A program made the translations under genes and the position numbers. The notes under the pieces are model-generated. The model was not told the origin of the DNA and did no database searches. It saw only the letters and a list, made by a program, of their open reading frames with translations. From positions 1 to 38,943 of the forward strand of contig CAMBQQ010000033.1 in NCBI GenBank assembly GCA_945870035.1: a stretch of DNA of 38,943 bases, in the 5' to 3' direction. This DNA is from Rhizobium sp. Q54 (GTDB taxonomy: Bacteria > Pseudomonadota > Alphaproteobacteria > Rhizobiales > Xanthobacteraceae). Shown here one piece after another: positions 17,432 through 26,128 of the stretch (positions within the stretch are counted from its first letter, which is position 1; the number at the start of each line of letters is the position of its first letter).

Positions 17432-18190
17432 ATGACGGCTCGACTCGATATCGTCATCCCGGTCTACAATGAAGGCCGCAATATCCTGGCGACGCTTGGC
17501 GCGTTGCGCGATCGGGTGCGGACGCCGACGCGCATTCTCATCTGCTATGACCGGCCGGACGACGACACGCTGACGGCTATCGATAGCAATCCGGCGCAGG
17601 TCGCCGGGCTGACCATCGAATTCGTGCGCAATCCCGGCCGAGGCGCGCATGGCGCGATCATGGCCGGCTTTGCCGCCAGCCGCGCGCCGTTCGTCATGGT
17701 TTTTCCCGCGGACGACAATTTCAACGGCGGCATTATCGATGCGATGGTGGGCAAGGGCGAGCAGGGCGCCGACATCGTCTGCGCCAGCCGCTTCATTCCC
17801 GGCGGCCGCATGGAGGGTTGCCCCTGGCTCAAGGCGCTGCTGGTCCGCACGGCGGCCTTCACGCTCTGTCATGGTGCGCGCCTGCCGTCGCGCGATCCGA
17901 CCAATGGCTTCCGCCTGTTTTCGCGCCGCGTCATCGACGGCATTGCCATCGAGTCGGATGCCGGCTTCTGCTTCAGTATCGAACTTCTGGTAAAAGTGCA
18001 CCGGCTCGGCTGGCCGGTCTCGGAAGTGCCGGCGCAATGGTTCGAGCGGGAGAGTGGCGCCAGCCGGTTCAAGGTCCTGAGCTGGCTGCCGGGCTATCTG
18101 CGCTGGTATCGTTACGCCTTCGCGACGACCTATCTGCGCCTGCCGGCCAACAGCGTGAAGCTGAGATCGTCCTGGAATTCCGCGATATGA
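17432..18190 (+). CDS. Family 2 glycosyltransferase (dolichol-phosphate mannosyltransferase-like)
   Basis: A 252-residue soluble GT-A glycosyltransferase. DIVIPVYNEGRNI opens the fold, followed by the nucleotide-sugar region NPGRGAHGAIMAGF and the metal site PADDN. DPTNGFRLFSR is typical of polyprenol-phosphate sugar synthases. No C-terminal membrane helices are present. It probably transfers a sugar to polyprenyl phosphate or a lipid carrier on the cytoplasmic face. Its stop overlaps the next start (ATGA), so translation is coupled to the epimerase gene. Confidence 0.88.
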   Translation: MTARLDIVIPVYNEGRNILATLGALRDRVRTPTRILICYDRPDDDTLTAIDSNPAQVAGLTIEFVRNPGRGAHGAIMAGFAASRAPFVMVFPADDNFNGGIIDAMVGKGEQGADIVCASRFIPGGRMEGCPWLKALLVRTAAFTLCHGARLPSRDPTNGFRLFSRRVIDGIAIESDAGFCFSIELLVKVHRLGWPVSEVPAQWFERESGASRFKVLSWLPGYLRWYRYAFATTYLRLPANSVKLRSSWNSAI

Positions 18191-20109
18191 AACGGTCAAT
18201 GACGCCACGCCAGTATTTGATTGTGCTGCACGATCTGGCCGCGACCGCGGCGGCGACGATATTGACCTTCGTCGTTCGCTTTGACGACGTGCGGCTCGCC
18301 TCGAAACTGCCGAGTCTTCTGGCGTTCCTGCCGCTGTTTTTGGTCTATGCCGCGGCGGTTTATTTCGCCGTCAAACTGCATCGTAGCAAGTGGCGCTTCA
18401 CTTCGGTGCCCGATCTGTTCAACATATTCCGGGCGTCGACCATTCTCGCCGTCTCGCTGGTGGCGCTCGACTATATTCTGCTGTCGCCGAACATTTACGG
18501 CGATTTTTTCTTCGGCAAGATCACGATCCTTTTGTACTGGGTCTTGCAGATGTTCTTCCTCGGCGGCGGGCGCATCGCCTATCGCTATCTGCATTATGCG
18601 CGGACGTTGCAGCGTGTGAGAGTCGCCGACGCGACGCCGACCTTGATCATCGGCCGCACCGCCGATGCCGAAGTTCTGTTGCGTGGCATCGAAAGCGGCG
18701 CGGTGAAGAAAATCTGGCCGGTCGGTATCCTGTCGCCGTCTTCGACCGATCGCGGACAATCGATCCGTTCGATCCCGGTGCTCGGCGACATTGACGATCT
18801 CGAAAGCGTCGTCGCCGACCTCACCAGCCGCGGCACGCGGGTGACGCGACTGGTGATGTCGCCATCGGCGTTTTCGCCGGAAGCGCGGCCGGAAGCGATG
18901 TTGATCCGGGCGCGCCGCCTCGGCCTGGCGATGAGCCAGATGCCGTCGCTCGACGCCGGCGGCATCGCCGTGCAACTGGCGCCGGTGTCGGTCGAGGACC
19001 TGCTGCTTCGGCCGAGCGTCAAGATCGATTATCAGAGCCTCGAGGAGTTCGTCAGCGGCAAGGCGATCGTCGTCACCGGCGGTGGCGGCTCGATCGGTTC
19101 GGAAATCTGCGAACGCATCGTCGCCTTCGGCGCGGCGCGGCTCCTGGTCATCGAGAATTCCGAACCGGCGCTGTATGCCGTGGTGGAGCGGCTGATCGCC
19201 GAGCAAAGCAAGGCCGAAATTACGGGGCGCATCGCCGACATCCGCGACCGCGCGCGCATCGCGCGGCTGATCGCCGATTTCAAGCCCGACATCGTTTTTC
19301 ACGCCGCCGCGCTCAAGCATGTGCCGATCCTGGAGCGGGATTGGGACGAGGGCGTTAAGACCAATGTGCTCGGCTCGATCAATGTTGCCGATGCCGCCGC
19401 CGCGGCGGGGGCGGCCGCCATGGTGATGATCTCGACCGACAAGGCGATCGAGCCGGTGTCGATGCTGGGCGCGACCAAGCGGCTCGCCGAAATGTATTGC
19501 GAGGCGCTCGACGCCGATTTGGTGCGCCGCGCCGGCAACGGCGATGATTTGAGCGGCGGCCGCGCCATGCGGCTGATTTCGGTGCGCTTCGGCAATGTGC
19601 TGGCGTCGAACGGCTCGGTGGTGCCGAAGTTCAAGGCGCAGATCGAGGCCGGCGGCCCGGTGACGGTGACGCATCCGGACATGGTTCGATACTTCATGAC
19701 CATCCGCGAGGCCTGCGATCTCGTCATCACTGCGTCGCGTCATGCGCAGAGCCAGAACGACTCGAAAGTCTCAGTCTATGTTCTGAACATGGGCCAGCCG
19801 GTGAAGATCGTCGATCTCGCCGAACGCATCATCCGGCTGAGCGGCCTGGAGCCGGGCCGCGACATCAAGATCGAGTTCACCGGCATTCGTCCCGGCGAGC
19901 GGCTGCACGAAATCCTGTTTTCTCGCGGCGAGGAAATGGCCGAGATCGGCATTCCGGGCATCGTCGCCGCGAGGCCCGTGCAGGCCTCGCTCGAAGCGGT
20001 GCGCGGCTGGGTGGCGCTGCTGGAGCAGGGGCTGGCGCGCAACGAGCATGATGCGATCTACAAGGTGCTGCGCGACGCCGTGCCGGAATTTCGTGGCGAC
20101 GCCGCGTAG
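18187..20109 (+). CDS. FlaA1/CapD-like membrane nucleotide-sugar epimerase/dehydratase
   Basis: A 640-residue protein with four predicted membrane helices in the first about 150 residues, a CoA-binding-like Rossmann domain (about 145-270) and a second NAD(P)-binding SDR domain with TGGGGSIGSE (about 297-306). The active-site region is ISTDKAIEPVSMLGATKR, the SMxxxTKR form typical of FlaA1/PglF/WbpM-type 4,6-dehydratases, where Met replaces the usual Tyr. It would make a UDP-4-keto-6-deoxy sugar for surface glycan. I chose ATG 18187 for its 4-nt overlap with the glycosyltransferase and the following hydrophobic helix. Confidence 0.9.
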   Translation: MKRSMTPRQYLIVLHDLAATAAATILTFVVRFDDVRLASKLPSLLAFLPLFLVYAAAVYFAVKLHRSKWRFTSVPDLFNIFRASTILAVSLVALDYILLSPNIYGDFFFGKITILLYWVLQMFFLGGGRIAYRYLHYARTLQRVRVADATPTLIIGRTADAEVLLRGIESGAVKKIWPVGILSPSSTDRGQSIRSIPVLGDIDDLESVVADLTSRGTRVTRLVMSPSAFSPEARPEAMLIRARRLGLAMSQMPSLDAGGIAVQLAPVSVEDLLLRPSVKIDYQSLEEFVSGKAIVVTGGGGSIGSEICERIVAFGAARLLVIENSEPALYAVVERLIAEQSKAEITGRIADIRDRARIARLIADFKPDIVFHAAALKHVPILERDWDEGVKTNVLGSINVADAAAAAGAAAMVMISTDKAIEPVSMLGATKRLAEMYCEALDADLVRRAGNGDDLSGGRAMRLISVRFGNVLASNGSVVPKFKAQIEAGGPVTVTHPDMVRYFMTIREACDLVITASRHAQSQNDSKVSVYVLNMGQPVKIVDLAERIIRLSGLEPGRDIKIEFTGIRPGERLHEILFSRGEEMAEIGIPGIVAARPVQASLEAVRGWVALLEQGLARNEHDAIYKVLRDAVPEFRGDAA

Positions 20110-20152
20110 CGCATGATCCCGCGCTGACATAATTGACTTGAGAGGATTTCAC

Positions 20153-20740
20153 ATGGACGTGCCAGCCTTTTTCAAGTCGGAATTCGCCGAGCATCACGCC
20201 GTGGCGCGCGCTACTGAAGCCGCGCTGCAACCGGCCTTTGCCGGGCTACTGGCGGCCTGCGTCGCCTGCATTCGCGGCGGCGGCAAAATCATGCTGTTCG
20301 GCAATGGCGGCAGCGCCGGCGACGCCCAGCACATCGCGACCGAACTGACCGTTCGCTACAAGGAAACGCGCGCGCCGATCGCGGCAATCGCGCTGAGCAC
20401 CGATACCTCGACCCTGACGGCCGCCGGCAACGATTTCGGCTTCGAGCAGATTTTCGCCCGCCAGATCCTGGCGCTCGGCCGCCCCGGCGACCTGGTAATC
20501 GCCATTTCGACCTCCGGCAAAAGTCCGAACATCATTGCCGCGCTCAAGCAGGCCAGAGCCATGGGCCTTGTGACCGTCGCGTTCGGCGGCAAAGGCGGCG
20601 GCGACATGGTAGGGCTCGCCGATCACCTGCTGATTGTGCCGTCCGACACCACCGCTCGTATCCAGGAAATGCACATTACGCTCGGCCAGATGCTGTGCGG
20701 CGCGCTGGAACTCGAACTGGGTCTGGTTCTGCCCAGCTGA
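20153..20740 (+). CDS. gmhA: Phosphoheptose isomerase (SIS domain)
   Basis: A 195-residue SIS-domain protein that isomerises sedoheptulose 7-phosphate to D-glycero-D-manno-heptose 7-phosphate, the first step of ADP- or GDP-heptose synthesis. FGNGGSAGDAQHIATEL contains the sugar-phosphate loop and the His/Glu pair of the metal site. STSGKSPNI is the second phosphate loop, and RIQEMHITLGQ supplies the C-terminal His. ATG 20153 is 6 nt after AGAGGA (20141-20146). It follows the epimerase by 43 nt and ends at an intrinsic terminator. A GmhB-type phosphatase is fused to a membrane domain upstream; no heptose kinase or nucleotidyltransferase (HldE/HddA/HddC) is recognisable here. Confidence 0.92.
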   Translation: MDVPAFFKSEFAEHHAVARATEAALQPAFAGLLAACVACIRGGGKIMLFGNGGSAGDAQHIATELTVRYKETRAPIAAIALSTDTSTLTAAGNDFGFEQIFARQILALGRPGDLVIAISTSGKSPNIIAALKQARAMGLVTVAFGGKGGGDMVGLADHLLIVPSDTTARIQEMHITLGQMLCGALELELGLVLPS

Positions 20741-20762
20741 TTTGCGCATGCAAAGAGCGCGG

Positions 20763-20795
20763 AAGCCCGCTGTTTATGCGGGCTTTCTTTTATTT
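20763..20795 (+). terminator. Rho-independent terminator after gmhA
   Basis: The 8-nt arms AAGCCCGC (20763-20770) and GCGGGCTT (20778-20785) flank a 7-nt loop and are followed by a T-rich tract (TCTTTTATTTATTTC). It closes the polysaccharide operon before the IclR gene. Confidence 0.85.
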
Positions 20796-20889
20796 ATTTC
20801 AGATTGTGAAAGCGCCGTGCCGCATACTGAAATGTTCTTGACTCGGCTACGACTTAAGTTTTTCCTGCGCGGCAGGGAGAAAACAAACA

Positions 20890-21750
20890 ATGGACGCAAC
20901 GATCCTGCCAGGGCCCGGCGTAAAGGCCCGTCCGCCACGGCCGCGCACCGACGGTGAGCGCCACAGCATTCAATCCGTCGACCGCGCGCTGTTTCTTCTG
21001 GAAACCATCGCCGAAGCCGGCGGCGAGGCGACCCTGACCGACCTGTCGGTCCGCACCGGGCTCAACATCTCCACCTGTCATCATCTGCTGGCGACGCTGA
21101 TCCAGCGCGGCTTTGCCGCCAAGGTGCCGGGACGCAGACTTTACGCGTTGGGCGCGCGCATTCTTTATCTCGGCCATGCCTGCCTGCAGGTCGATCTGCC
21201 GCGCCGGGCGCAGCCTTATCTCGAGGCGATCAACGCCGCCACCGGCGAGACCGTGCACATCGCGGCCTTGCAGGGCGACCAGGTCGTCACCGTGGCGCGG
21301 CGCGAAGCCCGCCACGCGGTGCGCGTCGATTCCGGCCGCATCGGCAAGATCGATGCGCCGCACGCCACTTCGCTCGGCAAGGCGATCATGGCCTGGCTGC
21401 CGGAAGACGAAATGCAGCGCATGGTCGCGCATGGCATGAAGCGTTTTACCGAGCACACCATTACCGATGTTCCGACCTTGATCGAGGACCTGCGGCACGT
21501 CCGCCGCAACGGCTTTGCCATCGACCGCGAGGAGTTTCTGCCCGGCGTGATCTGCGTCGGCGCGGCGATCCGCGATCAGGCCGGCACGGTGATCGGCGCC
21601 ATCAGCGCCTCGACGCCGAGCATGCGCGCCAGCGACGAGCATATCGACCGCATGCGTGACGAAATCGTCGCGGCAACCCGCGCGCTGTCGGCGCAATTCG
21701 GCGCGCCCGCAACACAGACAACCGATCAGCCGCAGGCCGCGGCCAGCTGA
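20890..21750 (+). CDS. IclR-family transcriptional regulator
   Basis: A 286-residue IclR protein: N-terminal winged helix (RHSIQSVDRALFLLETIAEA, about 18-37, then the recognition-helix region TGLNISTCHHLLATLIQRGF) and a C-terminal effector-binding domain with LGKAIMAWLP and FLPGVICVGAAIRDQAG. A weak TTGACT (20838-20843) upstream may be a -35. It is the first gene of the plus-strand catabolic run, 46 nt before the alcohol dehydrogenase, and is the likely local regulator. The effector would be a pathway substrate or intermediate. Confidence 0.9.
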   Translation: MDATILPGPGVKARPPRPRTDGERHSIQSVDRALFLLETIAEAGGEATLTDLSVRTGLNISTCHHLLATLIQRGFAAKVPGRRLYALGARILYLGHACLQVDLPRRAQPYLEAINAATGETVHIAALQGDQVVTVARREARHAVRVDSGRIGKIDAPHATSLGKAIMAWLPEDEMQRMVAHGMKRFTEHTITDVPTLIEDLRHVRRNGFAIDREEFLPGVICVGAAIRDQAGTVIGAISASTPSMRASDEHIDRMRDEIVAATRALSAQFGAPATQTTDQPQAAAS

Positions 21751-21796
21751 TCGTCAACCGACAATCCAACAACGATAATTATTTTCTGGAGGAATT

Positions 21797-22966
21797 ATGT
21801 ACGCACCTGCCGGCGTGAAGACCAACCACAACGAATTCCCGATTCCCGACACGATGCGCGCCTGGGTGCTCGGCGACCCGGGCCAGCTGAGCATGACGGA
21901 AAAGGCGACGCCGGTTCCGAAGAAGGCCGAAGTGCTGGTGCGTATCGACGCGGTGGCGATCTGCGCCACCGATCTCGAGATCATCTATCACGGCCCGCCG
22001 GCCTCGATTCAGGGCGGCCTGCCGTTCAACAAGGGCTTTACCCCGGGCCACGAATACATGGGCACGGTGGTTGCGCTCGGACATGGCGTCGATGAATACA
22101 AGCTCGGCCAGCGCGTCGCGGTGGAGATTCATGCCGGTTGCGGCCAATGCAAGCGCTGCCGCGAGGGCATGTATACGTCGTGCCACAACTACGGCATGAA
22201 CTACGGCGACGTCGACAAGAACCATCGCGCCAACGGCTTCACCACCGATGGCGGCTTCTGCGAATATCAGGTCAACCACATCAACACCTTGGTCGCGATC
22301 AATGACGAGATGTCGGATGAAGAGGGCACGCTTGTCGTCACCGCCGGCACCGCGATGTATGCGCTGACCGAACTCGGCGGGCTTGTCGCCGGTGAAAGCG
22401 TTGTCGTCACCGGCCCCGGCCCGATCGGGCTGATGGCGGTCGCGGTGGCCAAGGCGCTCGGCGCGCAGCCGGTGATCCTGACCGGCACGCGCGACAACCG
22501 GCTCGAAATCGGCAAGCAGCTCGGCGCCGACGCGGTGATCAACATCCGCAAGACGCCGGACGTCGTCGCCGAAGTGAAGAAGCTTAACGGCGGCAAGGGC
22601 GTCGATTACGTCGTCGAATGCTCGGCCGCGACCACCGCAGTCAACGACGCCGTGCGCATGGTCAACCGCGGCGGCCGCGTTTGCCTCGCGGCGTTCGCGC
22701 ATGAGGACGTGCCGGTCGATGTCGCGCACATCGTGCGTAATAACATCTACATGTACGGCATCCGCGGCGAGGGAAAGAGCGCGACGCATCGCGCCGAAGC
22801 CTTCATGCAGCAGAAGCGTTTCGACGCCACCTTGATCCACACGCACACGTTTCCGCTCGACGATCTGCCGACCGCGATCCGCTACGCCAAGGACCGCGTC
22901 GAGGATGCGATCAAGGTGGTGGTCAAGGCCAAGCATAACGCCGCGGCCAAGGAAGCGGCGGAATAG
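21797..22966 (+). CDS. Zinc-dependent alcohol dehydrogenase (threonine dehydrogenase-like MDR)
   Basis: A 389-residue medium-chain dehydrogenase. The catalytic zinc site is CATDLE and GHEYMG. The structural zinc cysteines are in CGQCKRCREGMYTSC. The NAD-binding motif is TGPGPIGLMAVAVAKALGA. It would oxidise a secondary alcohol or polyol to a ketone. A strong GGAGGAATT precedes ATG 21797. The N-terminus has a roughly 20-residue extension before the catalytic domain, and the C-terminus ends in an Ala/Lys tail. It opens the enzyme genes behind IclR. Confidence 0.9.
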   Translation: MYAPAGVKTNHNEFPIPDTMRAWVLGDPGQLSMTEKATPVPKKAEVLVRIDAVAICATDLEIIYHGPPASIQGGLPFNKGFTPGHEYMGTVVALGHGVDEYKLGQRVAVEIHAGCGQCKRCREGMYTSCHNYGMNYGDVDKNHRANGFTTDGGFCEYQVNHINTLVAINDEMSDEEGTLVVTAGTAMYALTELGGLVAGESVVVTGPGPIGLMAVAVAKALGAQPVILTGTRDNRLEIGKQLGADAVINIRKTPDVVAEVKKLNGGKGVDYVVECSAATTAVNDAVRMVNRGGRVCLAAFAHEDVPVDVAHIVRNNIYMYGIRGEGKSATHRAEAFMQQKRFDATLIHTHTFPLDDLPTAIRYAKDRVEDAIKVVVKAKHNAAAKEAAE

Positions 22967-22979
22967 AGGCTTCTTCTTA

Positions 22980-23111
22980 CCCTCTCCCCTTGTGGGAGAG
23001 GGTGCCCGAGCGAAGCGAGGGCGGGTGAGGGGTCTGCCTATCTGCAAGCGCCGACCCCTCACCCGGCTCGCACCTTCGGTGCTCGCCACCCTCTCCCACA
23101 AGGGGAGAGGG
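22980..23111. repeat. GC-rich palindromic intergenic repeat, copy 1
   Basis: Perfect 25-nt inverted arms at 22980-23004 and 23087-23111 enclose about 80 nt that are themselves partly palindromic (GAGCGAAGCGAGGGC, and CGGGTGAGGGG against CCCCTCACCCG). It is the rhizobial type of repeat with CCCTCTCCCC ends, located between the alcohol dehydrogenase and FAD-subunit genes. It is related to the copy at 25957-26115. It can fold as a long hairpin in the mRNA and may modulate downstream expression. Confidence 0.88.
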
Positions 23112-23140
23112 GAAGAAAGATAGCAAGGGCGCTGCGACGT

Positions 23141-24049
23141 ATGCTCATCTGCGACGAATATCTGACGCCCGCTTCGCTCGACGAAGCCTTCGCCGCGATG
23201 GAGCGCCATCGCGGCCGCTATCGCGTCGTCGCCGGCTGCACCGATACGCTGCCCTGGGCGCGCGAGGGCCGCGCCGGCGATGTCGAGATCCCGGTGCTGA
23301 TCGACGTCACCAAAATTCCCGAATTGAACGAGCGTCATGTCGGCGACAAGCGCGTGCGGCTCGGCGCGGCGACGCCGATTCAGCGTTTCCTCGACGATGC
23401 CGCGCTTGGCCGCGCCATGCCGGCGATGCCGCGATGCGCCGTGTGGTTTGCCGACGACCAGATCCGCGCGCAGGCGACGCTCGGCGGCAATGCCGTCAAT
23501 GCCTCGCCGGCCGCCGATGCGACGCCCTGCCTTGAGGCGCACGATGCCATCGTCGAACTGGCGTCTGCAACGGGGCGACGCAGCATGCCGTTGCGCGAAT
23601 TCATCACCGGGCCGGGCAAGACCCAACTCGCCGACGGCGAACTGCTCACCGGCTTTGAATGCGACGCCTTCCCCGGTTACGGCGGCAGCTTCGAGAAAGT
23701 CGGTCATCGCCGTTCGCTGGTCATTTCCGTCGTCTGCCTCGCCGTCATGGTCAAGCTCGACCGCGACGGCAAAACGATCGAAGACACAAGACTGGCCATC
23801 GCCGGCATCCGCCCGGTGCCGCGCCGCCTGCGCGAAATTGAGGATCTGCTGCGCGGCAAGAAGCTCACTGGCGAATTGCTGGAAGAAGCCGCCGACATGC
23901 CGCTCGATCTGGTGCAATCGCGCTCACGGCAGGAATATCGCCGCGACGTCGTGCGCGGCTTTCTGGTGCGCGGCCTGATCGCCGCCGCCAAACGCGCCGG
24001 TGCCTCGCCCGATGCGCTGACGAGAGAATTGGAAGCCGCCTATGGTTGA
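23141..24049 (+). CDS. FAD-binding (medium) subunit of a molybdenum hydroxylase
   Basis: A 302-residue CoxM/XdhB-type subunit of the xanthine dehydrogenase family. The first FAD-contact loop is VVAGCTDTLP (normally AGGTDLLP) and the second is TLGGNAVNASPAADATPCL. The C-terminal CO-dehydrogenase flavoprotein domain is complete. It takes electrons from the 2Fe-2S clusters of the next gene's product. It overlaps that gene by 8 nt. The upstream 174-nt gap holds a palindromic repeat. Confidence 0.92.
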   Translation: MLICDEYLTPASLDEAFAAMERHRGRYRVVAGCTDTLPWAREGRAGDVEIPVLIDVTKIPELNERHVGDKRVRLGAATPIQRFLDDAALGRAMPAMPRCAVWFADDQIRAQATLGGNAVNASPAADATPCLEAHDAIVELASATGRRSMPLREFITGPGKTQLADGELLTGFECDAFPGYGGSFEKVGHRRSLVISVVCLAVMVKLDRDGKTIEDTRLAIAGIRPVPRRLREIEDLLRGKKLTGELLEEAADMPLDLVQSRSRQEYRRDVVRGFLVRGLIAAAKRAGASPDALTRELEAAYG

Positions 24050-25919
24050 TATTCGTCTCAACGCCACCATCAACGGCCGCAAGGTGTCGCGCGATGCAAA
24101 ACCGCATCTGCGGCTGCTCGATTTCCTGCGCGACGACCTCAATCTCACCGGCAACAAGGAAGGCTGTGGCGCCGGCGAATGCGGCACCTGTTCGGTGTTC
24201 GTCGATGGCGTGCTGATGAAGTCGTGCCTGATGCCGGTGGCCAAGGCGCAGGGCGCGACGGTCGATACCATCGAGTCGTTGGCCAAGTCCGGCGAACTCT
24301 CCGTGCTGCAAAAGGCGTTTCACAAGGCCGGCGCCAGCCAGTGCGGCTATTGCATTCCCGGCATGGTGATGGCGGCGACCGCGGCTTTGCGCGCCAATCC
24401 CTTCGCTGACCGCGAGGAAATCAAGGAACGGCTCGGCGGCAATATCTGCCGCTGCACCGGCTACCAGAAAATTTTCGACGCCGTCGAACTGGCGCGCGAC
24501 GTGCAAAACGGCCGCGTGCCGGCGACGGCGCTATTGGAAACCGACACCGCCGACGGCGACGTCATCGGCAAAAGCGTCCGTCGCATCGATGCACCGAGCA
24601 AAGTCTCCGGCCGTCTGAAATATGCCGGTGACATGATCATGCCCGGCATGTTGCATGTGCAGGTGCTGCGGTCGCCGCACGCGCACGCCCGCATCGTTTC
24701 GATCGATACGTCGGCGGCGCTGGCCATGGACGGCGTCGAGAGCGTCATCACCGCGGCCGATGTGCCGGGGAAGGATGGCTTCGGCGTCTTCGTGCACGAC
24801 CAGCCGATCATGGCGCGCGACAAGGTACGTTATGTCGGCGAGGCCATCGCCGCGGTCGCCGCCGAAGATGCATTGACGGCCAAGCGCGCCGTGGCGGCGA
24901 TCAAGGTCGTCTATGAACAACTCGCGCCGGTGTTCGATCCGGACGCGGCTATGCGGCCCGGCGCGCCGGTGGTGCATGACTACGCGCCGGACAACATCAC
25001 CAAGCATATCCCGATCCGCGTCGGCGATGTCGAGGCCGGCTTTGCCGCGTCCGATCTCGTCATCGAGGAGAGCTATTCGACGCAGGCGATCGAGCACGCC
25101 TATCTCGAGCCGGAAGCGGGTCTGGCCTATGTCGATCATGACGACGTCGTCACCGTGGTCTCTCCCAGCCAGAACATCACCCATCACCGTCATATGCTGG
25201 CGCGCATTATCGACAGGCCGATCAGCAAGGTGCGCTTCATCATGAGCCCCGTCGGCGGCGGCTTCGGCGGCAAGGAAGACATGATCTATCAGGGCATGCT
25301 GGCCCTCTTGGCGATGAAGACGATGCGCCCGGTGCGGCTGGTCTATACCCGCGAGGAGTCGATCATCTCGACGGCCAAGCGTCATCCCTCGCGCACGACG
25401 TTGCGCATGGGCCTGATGCGCGATGGCCGCATCCGCGCGCTGGCAATGCGCATGGTGTGCGACGGCGGCGCTTATGGCCTGTCCACCGAGGGCGTCATGC
25501 GCAAGGCGGCCATCCTCGCCGCCGGGCCCTATGCCATTCCCAATGTGCAGATCGATACTTTTGGCATCTACACCAACAACACGCCGTCCGGCGCGTTTCG
25601 TTCCTTCGGCGCGCTGCAAACGCAGTTCGCCACCGAAAGCCAGCTCGACATCGCCGCCGAACGGCTCGGCCTCGATCCGTTCGAGATCCGTCGCATCAAC
25701 GCGATGCGCGATGGCGACATGACGCACACCAAGCAGAAGCTCGGCTCGGTCAGCCTGATGCGCGCGCTGGACGCGGCCGAACAGGCGTCCGGCTGGGAAT
25801 CGGGCGCGCCGGCGGTGCGCGGCCCGGTGCGCGGCGATCTCGGACATGACGATGTACGGCCCTCGGTGACGCTCGGCACGCGCTTTGCGTCGAGCGGCGC
25901 CCAAGAAGCGGCGGAGTAG
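24042..25919 (+). CDS. Fused 2Fe-2S subunit and N-terminal half of the Mo-cofactor subunit
   Basis: A 625-residue protein. Residues 1-155 are a complete small subunit with two 2Fe-2S sites: C42, C47, C50 and C62, then C101, C104, C136 and C138. Residues about 170-600 are the N-terminal part of a xanthine-dehydrogenase-family large subunit: the hammerhead domain and the first Mo-cofactor domain with GGGFGGKED (about 405-412) and SGAFRSFGALQTQ. The protein stops just after the SGWE segment; the second Mo-cofactor domain is in the next gene, 209 nt on. The last about 35 residues look like unrelated tail. Together the halves would make a normal-sized large subunit. Confidence 0.9.
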   Translation: MVDIRLNATINGRKVSRDAKPHLRLLDFLRDDLNLTGNKEGCGAGECGTCSVFVDGVLMKSCLMPVAKAQGATVDTIESLAKSGELSVLQKAFHKAGASQCGYCIPGMVMAATAALRANPFADREEIKERLGGNICRCTGYQKIFDAVELARDVQNGRVPATALLETDTADGDVIGKSVRRIDAPSKVSGRLKYAGDMIMPGMLHVQVLRSPHAHARIVSIDTSAALAMDGVESVITAADVPGKDGFGVFVHDQPIMARDKVRYVGEAIAAVAAEDALTAKRAVAAIKVVYEQLAPVFDPDAAMRPGAPVVHDYAPDNITKHIPIRVGDVEAGFAASDLVIEESYSTQAIEHAYLEPEAGLAYVDHDDVVTVVSPSQNITHHRHMLARIIDRPISKVRFIMSPVGGGFGGKEDMIYQGMLALLAMKTMRPVRLVYTREESIISTAKRHPSRTTLRMGLMRDGRIRALAMRMVCDGGAYGLSTEGVMRKAAILAAGPYAIPNVQIDTFGIYTNNTPSGAFRSFGALQTQFATESQLDIAAERLGLDPFEIRRINAMRDGDMTHTKQKLGSVSLMRALDAAEQASGWESGAPAVRGPVRGDLGHDDVRPSVTLGTRFASSGAQEAAE

Positions 25920-25956
25920 GGCGATGATTGTTCATGTCGGAACGAGCCGCTTCTTT

Positions 25957-26115
25957 CCCTCTCCCCGTTTACGGGGAGAGGGTGGCGAGGACCAAAGGTC
26001 CGAGCCGGGTGAGGGGCTAGACTCCATAAATGCCCCTCACCCGGACCTCGCTTCGCTCGGCCCACCCTCTCCCCGCACGCGGGGAGAGGGAAAAAGAGCG
26101 CATGCGGGGAGAGGG
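25957..26115. repeat. GC-rich palindromic repeat, copy 2, between the two Mo-subunit halves
   Basis: Arms at about 25957-25985 and 26062-26090 share the CCCTCTCCCCG...CGGGGAGAGGG ends and internal GGTGAGGGG/CCCCTCACC pairing of copy 1. A further partial end copy (GCGGGGAGAGGG) follows at 26104-26115. The end of this partial copy supplies the purine-rich Shine-Dalgarno of the downstream gene (GGAAGGA at 26114-26120). Confidence 0.88.
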
Positions 26116-26128
26116 AAGGAAGTAACCC

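Noticed and set aside
22980..26115. CRISPR-like repetition
   Set aside because: The elements are two long imperfect palindromes about 3 kb apart, not short direct repeats with unique spacers.
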